A DNA stretch of 64,000 bases from Sodalis glossinidius str. 'morsitans' (GTDB taxonomy: Bacteria > Pseudomonadota > Gammaproteobacteria > Enterobacterales > Enterobacteriaceae), in contig NC_007712.1 of NCBI RefSeq assembly GCF_000010085.1, forward strand, positions 3,782,001 to 3,846,000, read 5' to 3'. The notes beneath the pieces were generated by a model. That model saw only the letters and a program-made list of their open reading frames with translations. It searched no databases and was not told the origin of the DNA. Position numbers and translations under genes: made by a program. Positions 56,018 through 64,000 of the stretch are shown piece after piece; the first letter of the stretch is position 1; each line of letters begins with the position of its first letter.

Positions 56018-56496
56018 CCAACAAAGCCATCTATCCCGGCACCTTCGACCCGCTGACCAATGGCCATCTGGATTTGGTGACCCGCGCCGCAAAAATGTTT
56101 GATGTCGTCGTGCTGGCGATAGCCGCCAGCCCCAGCAAACGTCCGCTTTTTGATTTAAATGAACGTGTCGCGCTGGCAACCCAGGTTACCGCCCACCTGC
56201 CCAATGTGAAAGTCACAGGCTTTAGCGATCTGATGGCCGATTTCGCCCGCCAGCAGCAGGCGAATATCCTCATCCGCGGCGTGCGCGCAATGACGGATGT
56301 CGATTATGAGATGCCGCTGGCGAAAATGAATCGTCACCTGATGCCGGCGCTGGAAACCGTGTTTATGCTACCCGCCGAGGCCTGGTCCTATATCTCCTCC
56401 ACCCTGGTGAAAGAGGTGGCGCTGCACGGCGGCGATGTGGACCACTTTCTGCCTGCGCCCATCGCCAAAGAAGTCCGGGCGCGGCTGCACCCCTGA
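56014..56496 (+). CDS. coaD: Phosphopantetheine adenylyltransferase
   Basis: Penultimate step of CoA synthesis. 160 residues (159 in E. coli). Nucleotidyltransferase motif PGTFDPLTNGHLDLVTRA, then AASPSKRPLF, ILIRGVRAMTDVDYE and SYISSTLVKEVALHGGDV. Intact. Confidence 0.97.
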   Translation: MTNKAIYPGTFDPLTNGHLDLVTRAAKMFDVVVLAIAASPSKRPLFDLNERVALATQVTAHLPNVKVTGFSDLMADFARQQQANILIRGVRAMTDVDYEMPLAKMNRHLMPALETVFMLPAEAWSYISSTLVKEVALHGGDVDHFLPAPIAKEVRARLHP

Positions 56497-56546
56497 CGCG
56501 GCCGCGAATCGGCTCAGCGTATGGCGGCCCCGTTAGCGCCGCCCTT

Positions 56547-57356
56547 CTAGTGTTGGCATGCAGGACAGAAAAAGGTGCTGCGCTGGCCGTGCTTGGCCAT
56601 CTGTATTGGCGTCCCACATACCCGGCAGGGTTCGCCCCCGCGACCGTAAACCTGGAGCTCCTGCACAAAATAGCCCGGCTTGCCGTCGGACTGCAAAAAA
56701 TCCCGCAGCGTGGTGCCGCCCTGCTCAATGGAGCGCAGCAGCACCGCCTTGATACTCTCAGCCAACAATCCCGCTTCTTCTTCGCTCAATGAACCGGCGG
56801 CGCGGCCGGGCAGAATACCGGCGACAAACAAGGATTCGCTGGCGTAAATATTACCGACGCCGACCACCAGCGTGTTATCCATCAGCCAAGGTTTGATTGA
56901 CGTGCGTTTATTGTGCGACTTTTGGTACAGCCAGCGACCATCGAACTTATCGCTCAGCGGCTCAGGTCCCAGGTGGGCCAGTGCCCGACTGGTGCGCAGA
57001 TCATCGCTCCACAGCCAGGCGCCGAAGCGCCGGGGATCGGTGTAGCGGATGATGCAGCCGTTGCCGATAACCAAATCAACATGGTCGTGCTTTTCCGGCG
57101 GCTGCGGCTGCGGCAGCACGCGCAAACGTCCCGACATGCCGAGATGGATAATGATCCAGCCCTTCTCCAGCTCCAACAGCAGATATTTCGCCCGGCGCTG
57201 TACGCTCAGCACCCGCTGGTCCCGCAGCGCGATGATTTCTTCATCCACCGGCCAGCGCAGCCGCGCATTGCGCACCTCCGCCCGCAGGATGGTCTGCCCC
57301 GCTACCCAAGGTTCAATTCCCCGGCGGCTGGTTTCCACTTCCGGTAATTCCGGCAT
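56547..57356 (-). CDS. mutM: Formamidopyrimidine-DNA glycosylase
   Basis: Removes 8-oxoguanine and related lesions and cuts the abasic site. Start MPELPEVETSRRGIEPWV at 57356 gives 269 residues, E. coli length; catalytic Pro and Glu are residues 2 and 3. The C-terminal zinc finger is CRVCGTPIQ...FFCPACQH. Extra upstream residues from 57401 are not family-like. With radC broken, mutM remains one of the intact repair genes here. Confidence 0.96.
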   Translation of the reverse strand: MPELPEVETSRRGIEPWVAGQTILRAEVRNARLRWPVDEEIIALRDQRVLSVQRRAKYLLLELEKGWIIIHLGMSGRLRVLPQPQPPEKHDHVDLVIGNGCIIRYTDPRRFGAWLWSDDLRTSRALAHLGPEPLSDKFDGRWLYQKSHNKRTSIKPWLMDNTLVVGVGNIYASESLFVAGILPGRAAGSLSEEEAGLLAESIKAVLLRSIEQGGTTLRDFLQSDGKPGYFVQELQVYGRGGEPCRVCGTPIQMAKHGQRSTFFCPACQH

Positions 57357-57414
57357 CTGATGCTCCATGTCAGCGGGATGTCCGCCGGCCGAGAATAGCA
57401 CGCCCGGCGGCCCA

Positions 57415-57443
57415 TAAAAAACCCGGCCGAAGCCGGGTTTTTT
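57415..57443. terminator. Bidirectional terminator between mutM and rpmG
   Basis: AACCCGGC (57420-57427) pairs with GCCGGGTT (57432-57439) around CGAA, with an A run before and a T run after, so it can act on either strand; for rpmBG on the minus strand it lies 15 bp past the rpmG stop. Confidence 0.88.
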
Positions 57444-57458
57444 AACCAGTCGCCAAAA

Positions 57459-57626
57459 TTATTTGATTTTGGCTTCTTTGTAAATCACATGCTGGCGTAC
57501 TACCGGATCGAATTTTTTCAATTCCATCTTTTCAGGTTTGGTACGCTTGTTCTTCGTGGTGGTATAGAAGTGACCAGTACCAGCAGAAGAAACCAGCTTG
57601 ATCTTCTCGCGAACACCCTTAGCCAT
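57459..57626 (-). CDS. rpmG: 50S ribosomal protein L33
   Basis: 55 residues reading MAKGVREKIKLVSSAGTGHF and ending VIYKEAKIK, matching E. coli L33 in length and sequence. It follows rpmB by 16 bp as in the conserved rpmB-rpmG operon and ends at a strong terminator. Confidence 0.97.
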   Translation of the reverse strand: MAKGVREKIKLVSSAGTGHFYTTTKNKRTKPEKMELKKFDPVVRQHVIYKEAKIK

Positions 57627-57642
57627 GATTCAGTTCCTTACC

Positions 57643-57879
57643 TTAATACTTCTCACCGCGGACACAGAGATCGGCCAAAACCGTTTCGATGCCCTTCTTA
57701 TCGATTACACGCATACCTTTAGCAGATACGCGCAGCGTGACAAAGCGTTTTTCGCTCTCAACCCAAAAACGGTGAGAGTGCAGGTTAGGCAGAAAACGGC
57801 GTTTGGTCGCATTCATTGCGTGGGAGCGGTTGTTGCCGCTCACCGGGCGCTTGCCAGTAACTTGGCAGACTCGGGACAT
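57643..57879 (-). CDS. rpmB: 50S ribosomal protein L28
   Basis: 78 residues from MSRVCQVTGKRPVSGNNRSH at 57879, with FLPNLHSHRFWVESEKRFVT and VLADLCVRGEKY at the end. First gene of rpmB-rpmG. Confidence 0.97.
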   Translation of the reverse strand: MSRVCQVTGKRPVSGNNRSHAMNATKRRFLPNLHSHRFWVESEKRFVTLRVSAKGMRVIDKKGIETVLADLCVRGEKY

Positions 57880-57946
57880 GTCTATATCTCCAAAAATCAA
57901 ATCAGCTCGAGCTCTAAGAAAGGTGGTAGCCGCCTCGTCAGGCTTT

Positions 57947-58016
57947 AGAGCCTATCTCAGCATCTTCTTCACTGAGGAGAGACGTTCAACAGAGAGACTC
58001 TGCTGAGATAGGCTCT
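57947..58016. repeat. 70-bp element with perfect 16-bp inverted ends, upstream of rpmB
   Basis: AGAGCCTATCTCAGCA (57947-57962) and TGCTGAGATAGGCTCT (58001-58016) pair perfectly around a 38-base purine-rich middle. It lies 68 bp before the rpmB start, within the likely leader or promoter region. It could be a miniature insertion element (MITE) or a leader hairpin. Confidence 0.6.
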
Positions 58017-58121
58017 CAACGCTACACCCAAGATTCTCAAAGGTGGCATAGTATACGCTTTGACGCGCAACTGCTCAAGTCCCGCACGGCTAAAGATCCC
58101 GCAGGATCGCGGGAAAAAAGC

Positions 58122-58738
58122 TTACAGGCAGGCTTTGACCACCCTCGCCGTCACTTCGCGATCGGCGCGACTCGGCTCGGCGTTACCTGAGGGATGATTG
58201 TGCGCCAAAATAATCGCCGCCGCATTGATCTTGAGCGCCGCACGGACGATTTCCCGCGGATGGACCTCTACGCTATTGACCGTTCCTTGAAATAATTCCT
58301 GATGGTTGATAAGACGATTGCGGTTATCAAGAAACATGACCACAAACACTTCTCTTTCCCGGCACACCAGAATCTGCTGCAGGTAACGCCGGGCCATATC
58401 CGGACTGGTCATCGCATCCTCGCGCATCAGATGCGAACGAAAGATGCGCTGGGCCCATTTCGCCAATCGCCCGCAGTTGCGTACATTTCGAGATCCCCAG
58501 TCCATGCGTGGCGCTGAGGGTCCGGAGATCGGCGGTCATCAGTTTGTCGAACGATCCAAACTCCTCCAGCAGTTCCTCCGCGAATTGCAGAACATGCTTG
58601 CCACGGGTGCAACAGCGCCAGCAATTCGATGTCCGTCAGAGCGTCGGGACCGAGCGCAATCAGCTCTTCACGCGGCGCCATCGTTGATGGCCAGATTTTC
58701 TTACTCGTTTTCTCCACCGCCTGCTCCTCCCCGGGCAC
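58122..58738 (-). pseudogene. radC: RadC-family JAMM protein, frameshifted and C-terminally truncated
   Basis: Frame 1 has MAPREELIALGPDALTDIEL; frame 2 has GKHVLQFAEELLEEFGSFDK, LMTADLRTLSATHGLGISKC; frame 3 has LMREDAMTSPDMARRYLQQI and the JAMM metal site LAHNHPSGNAEPSRAD. Two frameshifts (about 58600 and 58470) separate them. The last about 22 residues (the usual LDHIVVGxGEYVSFAERGW) are missing because of a stop at 58122-58124. RadC's role is uncertain even in E. coli, so loss is likely tolerated. Confidence 0.9.
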
Positions 58739-58901
58739 CGTTCATCGCTGGTTGTATGATGCCAGCGGCGACAAAGTCGTTCGACGTGGCGCGATAAAAA
58801 GGCGAATCACGATTCCAAAATGGCCGTAAACAGACAAATGACCGTGGCGCGGAGGGTTATGGTAAAATGCCTATAACCATATTCTCAACGGGACATGCAA
58901 G

Positions 58902-60116
58902 ATGACGGGACTGGCCGATAAACACATTGTACTGGGCGTAAGCGGCGGTATCGCCGCCTATAAAGCCCCAGAACTGGTGCGCCGTTTGCGCGAACGGGGT
59001 GCCGAGGTACGCGTGGTCATGACGGCAGCGGCGAAGGCGTTTATTACCCCGCTAAGCCTGCAGGCGGTATCGGGCTACACGGTGGCGGACGATCTGTTGG
59101 ATCCTGCCGCCGAGGCGGCAATGGGCCATATCGAGCTGGCAAAGTGGGCCGATCTGTTGCTGCTGGCGCCTGCGACCGCCGATCTGCTGGCGCGCCTGGC
59201 GGCGGGATTGTCCAACGATCTGCTCAGCACCCTGTGCTTGGCGACAGCGGCCCCTGTCGCAGCAGCGCCGGCCATGAACCAACAAATGTACTGGGCAGCG
59301 GCCACGCAGGCTAACCTGGCCACGCTTGAAGGCCGGGGTGTGCTGTTGTGGGGGCCGGACAGCGGCAGCCAGGCCTGCGGCGATATCGGCGCGGGTCGGA
59401 TGCCCGACCCGCTGGTGCTGGTGGACTTTGTGGTGCAGCACTTCACCTCCGATCGCTCGCTGAGCCACCTCAATATCATGCTAACCGCCGGGCCGACACG
59501 GGAAGCGCTGGATCCGGTACGTTTTCTCAGCAATCACAGCTCGGGCAAAATGGGCTTCGCCATCGCCCGCGCCGCCTCGGCCAAGGGAGCACAGGTAACC
59601 TTGATAGCGGGCCCGGTCTCTCTGCCAACGCCTGCCGGCGTGGCGCGTATAGACGTAACCAGCGCGCTTGAAATGCAGGATGCGGTGATGCGTACCATCG
59701 CGCAGCAGCACATCTTCATCGGCTGTGCAGCGGTGGCGGATTACCGCGCCAGCCGCTTTTCACCGGAAAAAATCAAAAAACAGGGCGATGACCTGATGAT
59801 CACCCTGATTAAAAATCCTGATATTGTGGCGGCCGTGGGTGCGTTAACCGAACACCGGCCTTACGTCGTCGGATTTGCCGCCGAAACCCACAATATGGAA
59901 GAATACGCCCGGCAAAAGCGTATCAATAAACAGATGGATTTGATTTGCGCCAATGACGTTTCCCGGACCGGTCAAGGGTTTAACAGTGACAACAATGCGT
60001 TGCATCTGTTCTGGCAGGACGGGGAACTCCAATTACCTCTGAGCGATAAATCACTGCTCTCTCAACAACTAATTGACGAGATTGTCAGCCGTTATGATGA
60101 AAAAAATCGACGTTAA
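58902..60116 (+). CDS. coaBC: Bifunctional phosphopantothenoylcysteine decarboxylase/synthetase
   Basis: Two steps of CoA synthesis in one protein of 404 residues. The CoaC part (1-190) is a flavoprotein: LGVSGGIAAYKAPELVRRLR and the signature APAMNQQMY. The CoaB part follows: MLTAGPTREALDPVRFLSNH, SSGKMGFAIARAASAKGAQV, AAVADYR and the conserved Lys region KIKKQGDDLMITLIKNPDI. It overlaps dut by about 20 bp. Intact. Confidence 0.96.
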   Translation: MTGLADKHIVLGVSGGIAAYKAPELVRRLRERGAEVRVVMTAAAKAFITPLSLQAVSGYTVADDLLDPAAEAAMGHIELAKWADLLLLAPATADLLARLAAGLSNDLLSTLCLATAAPVAAAPAMNQQMYWAAATQANLATLEGRGVLLWGPDSGSQACGDIGAGRMPDPLVLVDFVVQHFTSDRSLSHLNIMLTAGPTREALDPVRFLSNHSSGKMGFAIARAASAKGAQVTLIAGPVSLPTPAGVARIDVTSALEMQDAVMRTIAQQHIFIGCAAVADYRASRFSPEKIKKQGDDLMITLIKNPDIVAAVGALTEHRPYVVGFAAETHNMEEYARQKRINKQMDLICANDVSRTGQGFNSDNNALHLFWQDGELQLPLSDKSLLSQQLIDEIVSRYDEKNRR

Positions 60117-60552
60117 GATCCTAGACCGCCGCATTTGCGATCGTTTCCCGCTGCCGGCTTACGCCACTACGGGGTCCGCCGGTCTGGATTTACGCGCCTG
60201 CATCGATGAGCCGATGGTGCTGGCGCCGGGGGAAACCACCCTGATCCCGACCGGGCTGGCCATTCACATTGCCGATGCCAATCTGGCGGCTGTGATCCTG
60301 CCGCGCTCCGGACTGGGCCATAAGCACGGTATCGTTTTGGGCAATTTGGTGGGACTGATTGACTCCGACTACCAGGGACCGCTAATGGTTTCGGTATGGA
60401 ACCGCGGCCAGGACATTTTCACTATTGAACCCGGGGAGCGCATGGCGCAGATGGTCTTTGTGCCGGTTGTGCAGGCGGAGTTCAATTTGGTGGAATCCTT
60501 CGATACCAGCGAACGGGGCGAGGGCGGCTTCGGCCACTCCGGGCGACAATAG
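60097..60552 (+). CDS. dut: dUTP diphosphatase
   Basis: Hydrolyses dUTP to dUMP. MKKIDVKILDRRICDRFPLP at 60097 gives 151 residues (E. coli length); ATG 60094 directly before is also possible. All five dUTPase motifs are visible, for example GSAGLDLRA, PRSGLGHKHGI, GNLVGLIDSDYQG, RMAQMVFVPV and RGEGGFGHSG. Intact. Confidence 0.96.
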   Translation: MKKIDVKILDRRICDRFPLPAYATTGSAGLDLRACIDEPMVLAPGETTLIPTGLAIHIADANLAAVILPRSGLGHKHGIVLGNLVGLIDSDYQGPLMVSVWNRGQDIFTIEPGERMAQMVFVPVVQAEFNLVESFDTSERGEGGFGHSGRQ

Positions 60553-60677
60553 CCCCTGACGATTCGGCCCACTACCCGGCATCGAAAAAAATCCATTAAC
60601 GCCATAACGCCGCGCGCTATGGCCGGTGCCGGGTGTTTAACCATTATTGACAGTGATGACTCAGGGACCCATTTAGC

Positions 60678-61274
60678 ATGGCAGAAAAAGAGAATACGAA
60701 ACGCAACCGCCGCGAGGAGATTCTGCAGGCATTGGCGCAGATGCTTGAATCCAGCGATGGTAGCCAACGTATCACTACCGCGAAACTGGCAGCCAATGTT
60801 GGCGTTTCGGAAGCCGCGCTTTACCGCCACTTTCCCAGCAAAACCCGGATGTTCGACAGCCTGATCGAATTTATTGAGGACAGCCTGATTAGCCGGATAA
60901 ATTTGATCCTACAGGATGAGAAAGAGACCCTGAATCGGCTTCGTCTGATATTGTTGTTGCTCCTCGGCTTCGCAGAACGTAATCCGGGTCTTACGCGTAT
61001 CATGACCGGTCACGCGCTGATGTTTGAACAAGACAGGCTTCAGGGCCGCATTAACCAGCTGTATGAACGTATCGAGGTTCAGCTGCGCCAGGTATTACGC
61101 GAGCGCAAACTGCGCGAGGGTGAAGCGTTTGAGCTGGATGAATCGCTGCTTGCCAGCCAACTGCTGGCCTTTTGCGAAGGGATGCTGTCACGCTTTGTGC
61201 GCACCGAGTTTAAATACCGGCCCACGCAGGAGTTTGAGCTACGCTGGCCGCTTTTGGTAGCGCAGCTGCACTGA
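60678..61274 (+). CDS. slmA: Nucleoid occlusion factor SlmA
   Basis: TetR-like DNA-binding protein that stops FtsZ assembly over the nucleoid. 198 residues, E. coli length. HTH: ITTAKLAANVGVSEAALYRH, FPSKTRMFDSLIEFIED. The C-terminal domain ends FELRWPLLVAQLH. It lies between dut and pyrE, as in E. coli. Intact. Confidence 0.96.
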   Translation: MAEKENTKRNRREEILQALAQMLESSDGSQRITTAKLAANVGVSEAALYRHFPSKTRMFDSLIEFIEDSLISRINLILQDEKETLNRLRLILLLLLGFAERNPGLTRIMTGHALMFEQDRLQGRINQLYERIEVQLRQVLRERKLREGEAFELDESLLASQLLAFCEGMLSRFVRTEFKYRPTQEFELRWPLLVAQLH

Positions 61275-61337
61275 GCGCCGCGACGCACCTTTACAACGAT
61301 CGGCACCAACGCGGAACGCCCGTCTCGCCCGGCCCGT

Positions 61338-61979
61338 TTAAATGCCGTATTGCTGCTGATAGGCACGGACCGCGGCGAGATGGCCGGCCATTTCGCCTTT
61401 TTCTTCCAGATAGGCGATTAAATCCGCCAACGTGATGATGGCAAGCACCTGGCAGTGATAATCCCGCTCCACCTCCTGAATAGCGGAAATCTCACTGCGC
61501 CCTTTTTCCTGCCTGTCCAGGGAAATCATTACACCGGCAAGCGTTGCCTGGTGCGCGGCGATAATCTCCATCGACTCGCGAATAGCGGTACCCGCGGTGA
61601 TAACATCATCCACCAGCATCACTTTACCCTGAAGCGGGCTGCCGACCAGCGTACCGCCTTCGCCGTGGTCCTTCGCTTCCTTGCGATTAAAACAGTAGGG
61701 AACGTCCCGTTGATGTTGCTCAGCCAGTGCCACCGCGGTGGTCGTCGCAATGGGAATCCCCTTGTAGGCCGGCCCGAATAACACATCGAAACGCACGCCG
61801 GAATCCATCAGCGCCGCGGCGTAAACCCGCCCCAGGAAAGCCAGATCGCGACCGGTGTTAAACAAACCGGCATTAAAAAAATAGGGGCTGATACGGCCGG
61901 ATTTAAGCGTAAATTCGCCGAATTTTAATACCTGTTTGTTTAATGCATACTCGATAAATTTACTCTGGTACTCTTTCAC
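61338..61979 (-). CDS. pyrE: Orotate phosphoribosyltransferase
   Basis: Forms orotidine-5'-phosphate from orotate and PRPP. 213 residues, E. coli length. PRPP-binding motif VMLVDDVITAGTAIRESMEI, substrate loop NRKEAKDHGEGGTLVG. Ribosome site GAGGAG precedes the start. In E. coli rph lies just upstream with an attenuator; here 1.3 kb of foreign or decayed sequence separates them and no attenuator hairpin with a U run was seen close to pyrE. Confidence 0.96.
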   Translation of the reverse strand: MKEYQSKFIEYALNKQVLKFGEFTLKSGRISPYFFNAGLFNTGRDLAFLGRVYAAALMDSGVRFDVLFGPAYKGIPIATTTAVALAEQHQRDVPYCFNRKEAKDHGEGGTLVGSPLQGKVMLVDDVITAGTAIRESMEIIAAHQATLAGVMISLDRQEKGRSEISAIQEVERDYHCQVLAIITLADLIAYLEEKGEMAGHLAAVRAYQQQYGI

Positions 61980-62197
61980 GGACTGTTACTCCTCACCGGT
62001 GGGTTGGACAAGCTATGGTGCAGAGTACCTGAAAGGTATCAGCGCCGGGGGGATGATAAAATGGCCGTTACCAAGATGCCAGCCATAAATCGGCTAGCGG
62101 CATGCTTCTGTACAAACGCCGGCAAGTGGGCACAGGTTGGCGGTATCGATCAGACGTTCTCTATGCAATGGCGTTTCATTGCTTACTGTTTAAGACT

Positions 62198-62755
62198 CTA
62201 TTCGTTAGAAAAAAACTTGCGCAATTCTGCCACCGACAACCTCCCCGAACCTTGTTGCCAAATTGCCCGCTCTGATCTAACCGGTGACACCTGTTCTCCA
62301 GCGGCACCCATCGGATGGCTTGGGCCCGGCAGGGGCGTGCTGCTTGATGAGGAAGGCACACCTGCAGCACTGGTGGTTCTTACGGGCCAATTCGCGAATA
62401 TCTCTTTAAACAGGCCGGGCATGTCTTTCTTGAATTCATTGGGCAACTCCGGCTTAGTTTTTGCAAACAAACTAGACGACATAATCAACGCTAAGGTGTC
62501 TTTATTGAACTTCGCCTTATTATCCTCTACGGCATGGTTATAGCAAAAGTTTACTGTTGAGAGCAATTGCCGGATATGAGCCTGCTCAACAAGCTTGTAA
62601 CGATAGTGGTAAGCAATGTCGGCATTCAGCATATGACCGGATTGGCTTTTGTGAGCCTTCATCTTAAGATAAATATCTTGATTTATTGGTGTTAGTTCTC
62701 GTAATTGCGTGCCTAAACGGATAGGATTAGTGCGCCATCGCACCACTAGTCGCAA
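62198..62755 (-). CDS. Orphan protein with Pro/Ser-rich linker, inserted between rph and pyrE
   Basis: 185 codons with uncertain start (first codons MRLVVRWRTNPIRLGTQLRE; an internal Met at MKAHKSQSGHM). An N-terminal helical part (NADIAYHYRYKLVEQAHIRQ, LLSTVNFCYNHAVEDNKAKF) is followed by a low-complexity linker GVPSSSSSTPLPGPSHP and a polar tail ending FFSNE. The GC content is lower than the neighbours. No family recognised. The style (helical head, Pro/Ser linker) is seen in secreted effectors, but this is only an impression. It could be the remnant of a larger gene. Confidence 0.45.
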   Translation of the reverse strand: MRLVVRWRTNPIRLGTQLRELTPINQDIYLKMKAHKSQSGHMLNADIAYHYRYKLVEQAHIRQLLSTVNFCYNHAVEDNKAKFNKDTLALIMSSSLFAKTKPELPNEFKKDMPGLFKEIFANWPVRTTSAAGVPSSSSSTPLPGPSHPMGAAGEQVSPVRSERAIWQQGSGRLSVAELRKFFSNE

Positions 62756-62784
62756 ATAGCAGCGGCTAGACTGGTTAGGCTTAC

Positions 62785-62892
62785 TTAAGCCGACTTGGAT
62801 TTAATTTGCTTATAGATAATCTCCCCTACAGGCGCCCCTTCTTTAATGCTGCGATTAAGCGATGCGGCAGAGACATCGTTAAACGTCAAGCC
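62785..62892 (-). pseudogene. Short gene fragment of unknown family
   Basis: The minus strand reads GLTFNDVSAASLNRSIKEGA, PVGEIIYKQIKSKSA and stops at 62785-62787. This looks like the C-terminal 35 residues of a real protein; upstream (62893-63170) no matching frame continues. Probably left by the same insertion that brought the orphan gene. Confidence 0.35.
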
Positions 62893-63158
62893 GCGGCAGG
62901 TTAATGGCCTTGTATTTGCCCCTTATGGGGATAAAAGGTGCGGATACGCCCTTAAGGATGGCCTATACCATCTGACGGGTTAAACAGCGCCACGACGTCA
63001 ATCGCTAGGAAGATTGAAAGATTAAGGGCAGCAAAGGAGGGCCGACGGGTATTGTGAGACCGCTTAAAAAGCGGCGGACTATCATTTATCCGCCGGGCGA
63101 TATGCGCTGACGGCGGAAGACAATTGGCCCTAACAGCAGTGGGGATGTAGAGTGTGAA

Positions 63159-63193
63159 GGGCGGGCGTCTCATGATAATGCAGGTGCCCGCCC
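63159..63193. terminator. Strong stem-loop downstream of rph
   Basis: GGGCGGGC (63159-63166) pairs with GCCCGCCC (63186-63193), 93 bp past the rph stop on the minus strand. Very stable but without a T run. It may end rph transcription, which would uncouple rph from pyrE. The surrounding 62893-63285 shows no recognised gene. Confidence 0.45.
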
Positions 63194-63285
63194 AGACGCC
63201 TGCTTAATCAACACTCGAGCGTAGCGGGCGCCAAACGGTGATCAACATCACGAAGCAGGCGCTAACAGCCCGCGATCGCGGTGGA

Positions 63286-64000
63286 CTATGCTCCCACCAG
63301 CGCGGCTTTTTGCGCCTGAACCAGGCTATCGATGCCGCCACGGGCCAGCTCAAGCAGCGTGTTGAGTTCCTGCTGACTGAAAGGTTCTCCTTCCGCGGTA
63401 CCTTGTACCTCAATCATGCGACCGTCTTCCATCATCACCACGTTCATATCGGTTTCAGCAGCCGAATCTTCGACATACTCCAAATCACACACCGCTTCAC
63501 CGGCCACAATACCCACCGAAATCGCTGCCACGAACCCTTTCATCGGGTTGGTTTTTAGCTGACCTTTCTTTTGCATGCTGCTCAGGGCGTCGGCCAGCGC
63601 CACGCAGGCACCGGTAATGGACGCCGTTCGGGTGCCGCCGTCGGCCTGTATCACGTCGCAATCCAGGGTAATGGTATATTCACCTAATTTGGTTAAATCC
63701 ACCGCGGCGCGCAGCGAACGGGCAATAAGTCGCTGAATTTCCAGGGTACGGCCGCCTTGCTTGCCCTTCGCCGCTTCGCGAGGATTGCGGGTATGAGTTG
63801 CGCGCGGCAGCATGCCGTATTCGGCGGTGATCCAGCCCTGCCCCTGCCCCTTGAGAAACCGCGGCACCCCCTCTTCCACCGACGCAGTACACAGCACGCG
63901 GGTGTCGCCGAATGCTATCAGCACTGAGCCTTCCGCATGACGGGTAAAATGGCGGGTAATCGTTACTGGGCGTACTTGCTGTACGCTTCGGCCTGCTGGA
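63286..64000 (-). CDS. rph: Ribonuclease PH (first two codons outside window)
   Basis: Phosphorolytic 3'-5' exoribonuclease that trims tRNA 3' ends. The frame continues to the window edge, reading PAGRSVQQVRPVTITRHFTR, HAEGSVLIAFGDTRVL upstream of the first internal Met; only Met-Arg is missing. PDX-type core: EEGVPRFLKGQGQGWITAEY, TRNPREAAKGKQGGRTLEIQ, LDCDVIQADGGTRTASITGA. The C-terminus GGIDSLVQAQKAALVGA is complete, unlike the frameshifted rph of E. coli K-12. Confidence 0.96.
   Translation of the reverse strand, partial: PAGRSVQQVRPVTITRHFTRHAEGSVLIAFGDTRVLCTASVEEGVPRFLKGQGQGWITAEYGMLPRATHTRNPREAAKGKQGGRTLEIQRLIARSLRAAVDLTKLGEYTITLDCDVIQADGGTRTASITGACVALADALSSMQKKGQLKTNPMKGFVAAISVGIVAGEAVCDLEYVEDSAAETDMNVVMMEDGRMIEVQGTAEGEPFSQQELNTLLELARGGIDSLVQAQKAALVGA

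Overview
The window looks like the chromosome of a host-associated gammaproteobacterium in the Sodalis lineage, most like the tsetse symbiont Sodalis glossinidius. Three things suggest this. The backbone is enterobacterial, with E. coli/Yersinia-type gene order: rraA-zapB-glpFKX, fpr-yiiQ-tpiA-sbp-pfkA, cpxP/cpxRA, trmL-cysE-gpsA-secB-grxC-yibN, envC-yibQ, hldD-waaF-waaC, waaA-waaE-coaD-mutM-rpmG-rpmB-radC-coaBC-dut-slmA-pyrE-rph. The LPS core genes are of Klebsiella/Serratia type (wabG, waaE, a wabN-like deacetylase). Many genes are freshly broken, by single frameshifts, single stop codons or short in-frame deletions, as expected in a recent endosymbiont. The species name is inferred from recall of synteny; no search was run.

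Layout. 1-4.5 kb: end of rraA, zapB and the glycerol operon (glpF broken, glpK intact, glpX broken). 4.5-10.7 kb: emrD, fpr, yiiQ, tpiA, sbp and pfkA, all intact. 10.7-14.5 kb: a decayed stretch with remnants of psiE, a PEP-mutase-like gene, a TM2 protein, a LOG-family gene and a Nudix gene. 14.5-17.3 kb: intact Cpx envelope-stress module, including the 3'UTR sRNA CpxQ. 17.5-22.6 kb: trmL, cysE, gpsA, secB, grxC, yibN, envC. 22.585-38.409 kb: an integrated element of about 15.8 kb inserted at the last codons of envC. It is bounded by 22-bp direct repeats (attL/attR) and separates envC from yibQ. 38.4-56.5 kb: yibQ and the LPS inner/outer-core cluster, with three broken glycosyltransferases among nine apparently intact transferase, epimerase and ligase genes, then waaA-waaE-coaD. 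56.5-64 kb: mutM, rpmGB, broken radC, coaBC, dut, slmA, pyrE, an orphan gene and the start-truncated rph.

The integrated element is a mosaic. Its ends are P4-like: a broken P4-type integrase next to attL, and a broken SF3 primase-helicase next to attR. Its middle is lambdoid: a broken antiterminator Q, a pR'-like promoter followed by three tandem terminators, a broken holin, an endolysin fused by deletion to the tail tape-measure gene, and tail genes M, L and a truncated K. Between the two lies a long, intact, AT-rich trimeric autotransporter adhesin (YadA type). Next to the primase is a non-coding tract of about 1.2 kb, very rich in palindromes. It carries members of a hairpin family with a constant lower stem and a variable, base-paired upper stem; a further copy lies near the integrase. 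This hairpin family, the adhesin cargo and the precise att duplication are the most interesting signals in the window.

Working together: the intact backbone genes keep central glycolysis (tpiA, pfkA), serine acetylation for cysteine, glycerol-3-phosphate and phospholipid synthesis (gpsA), protein export (secB), pyrimidine/CoA synthesis and LPS inner-core assembly. Lost or damaged functions are facilitated glycerol uptake, one fructose-bisphosphatase, RadC and several LPS outer-core decorations.
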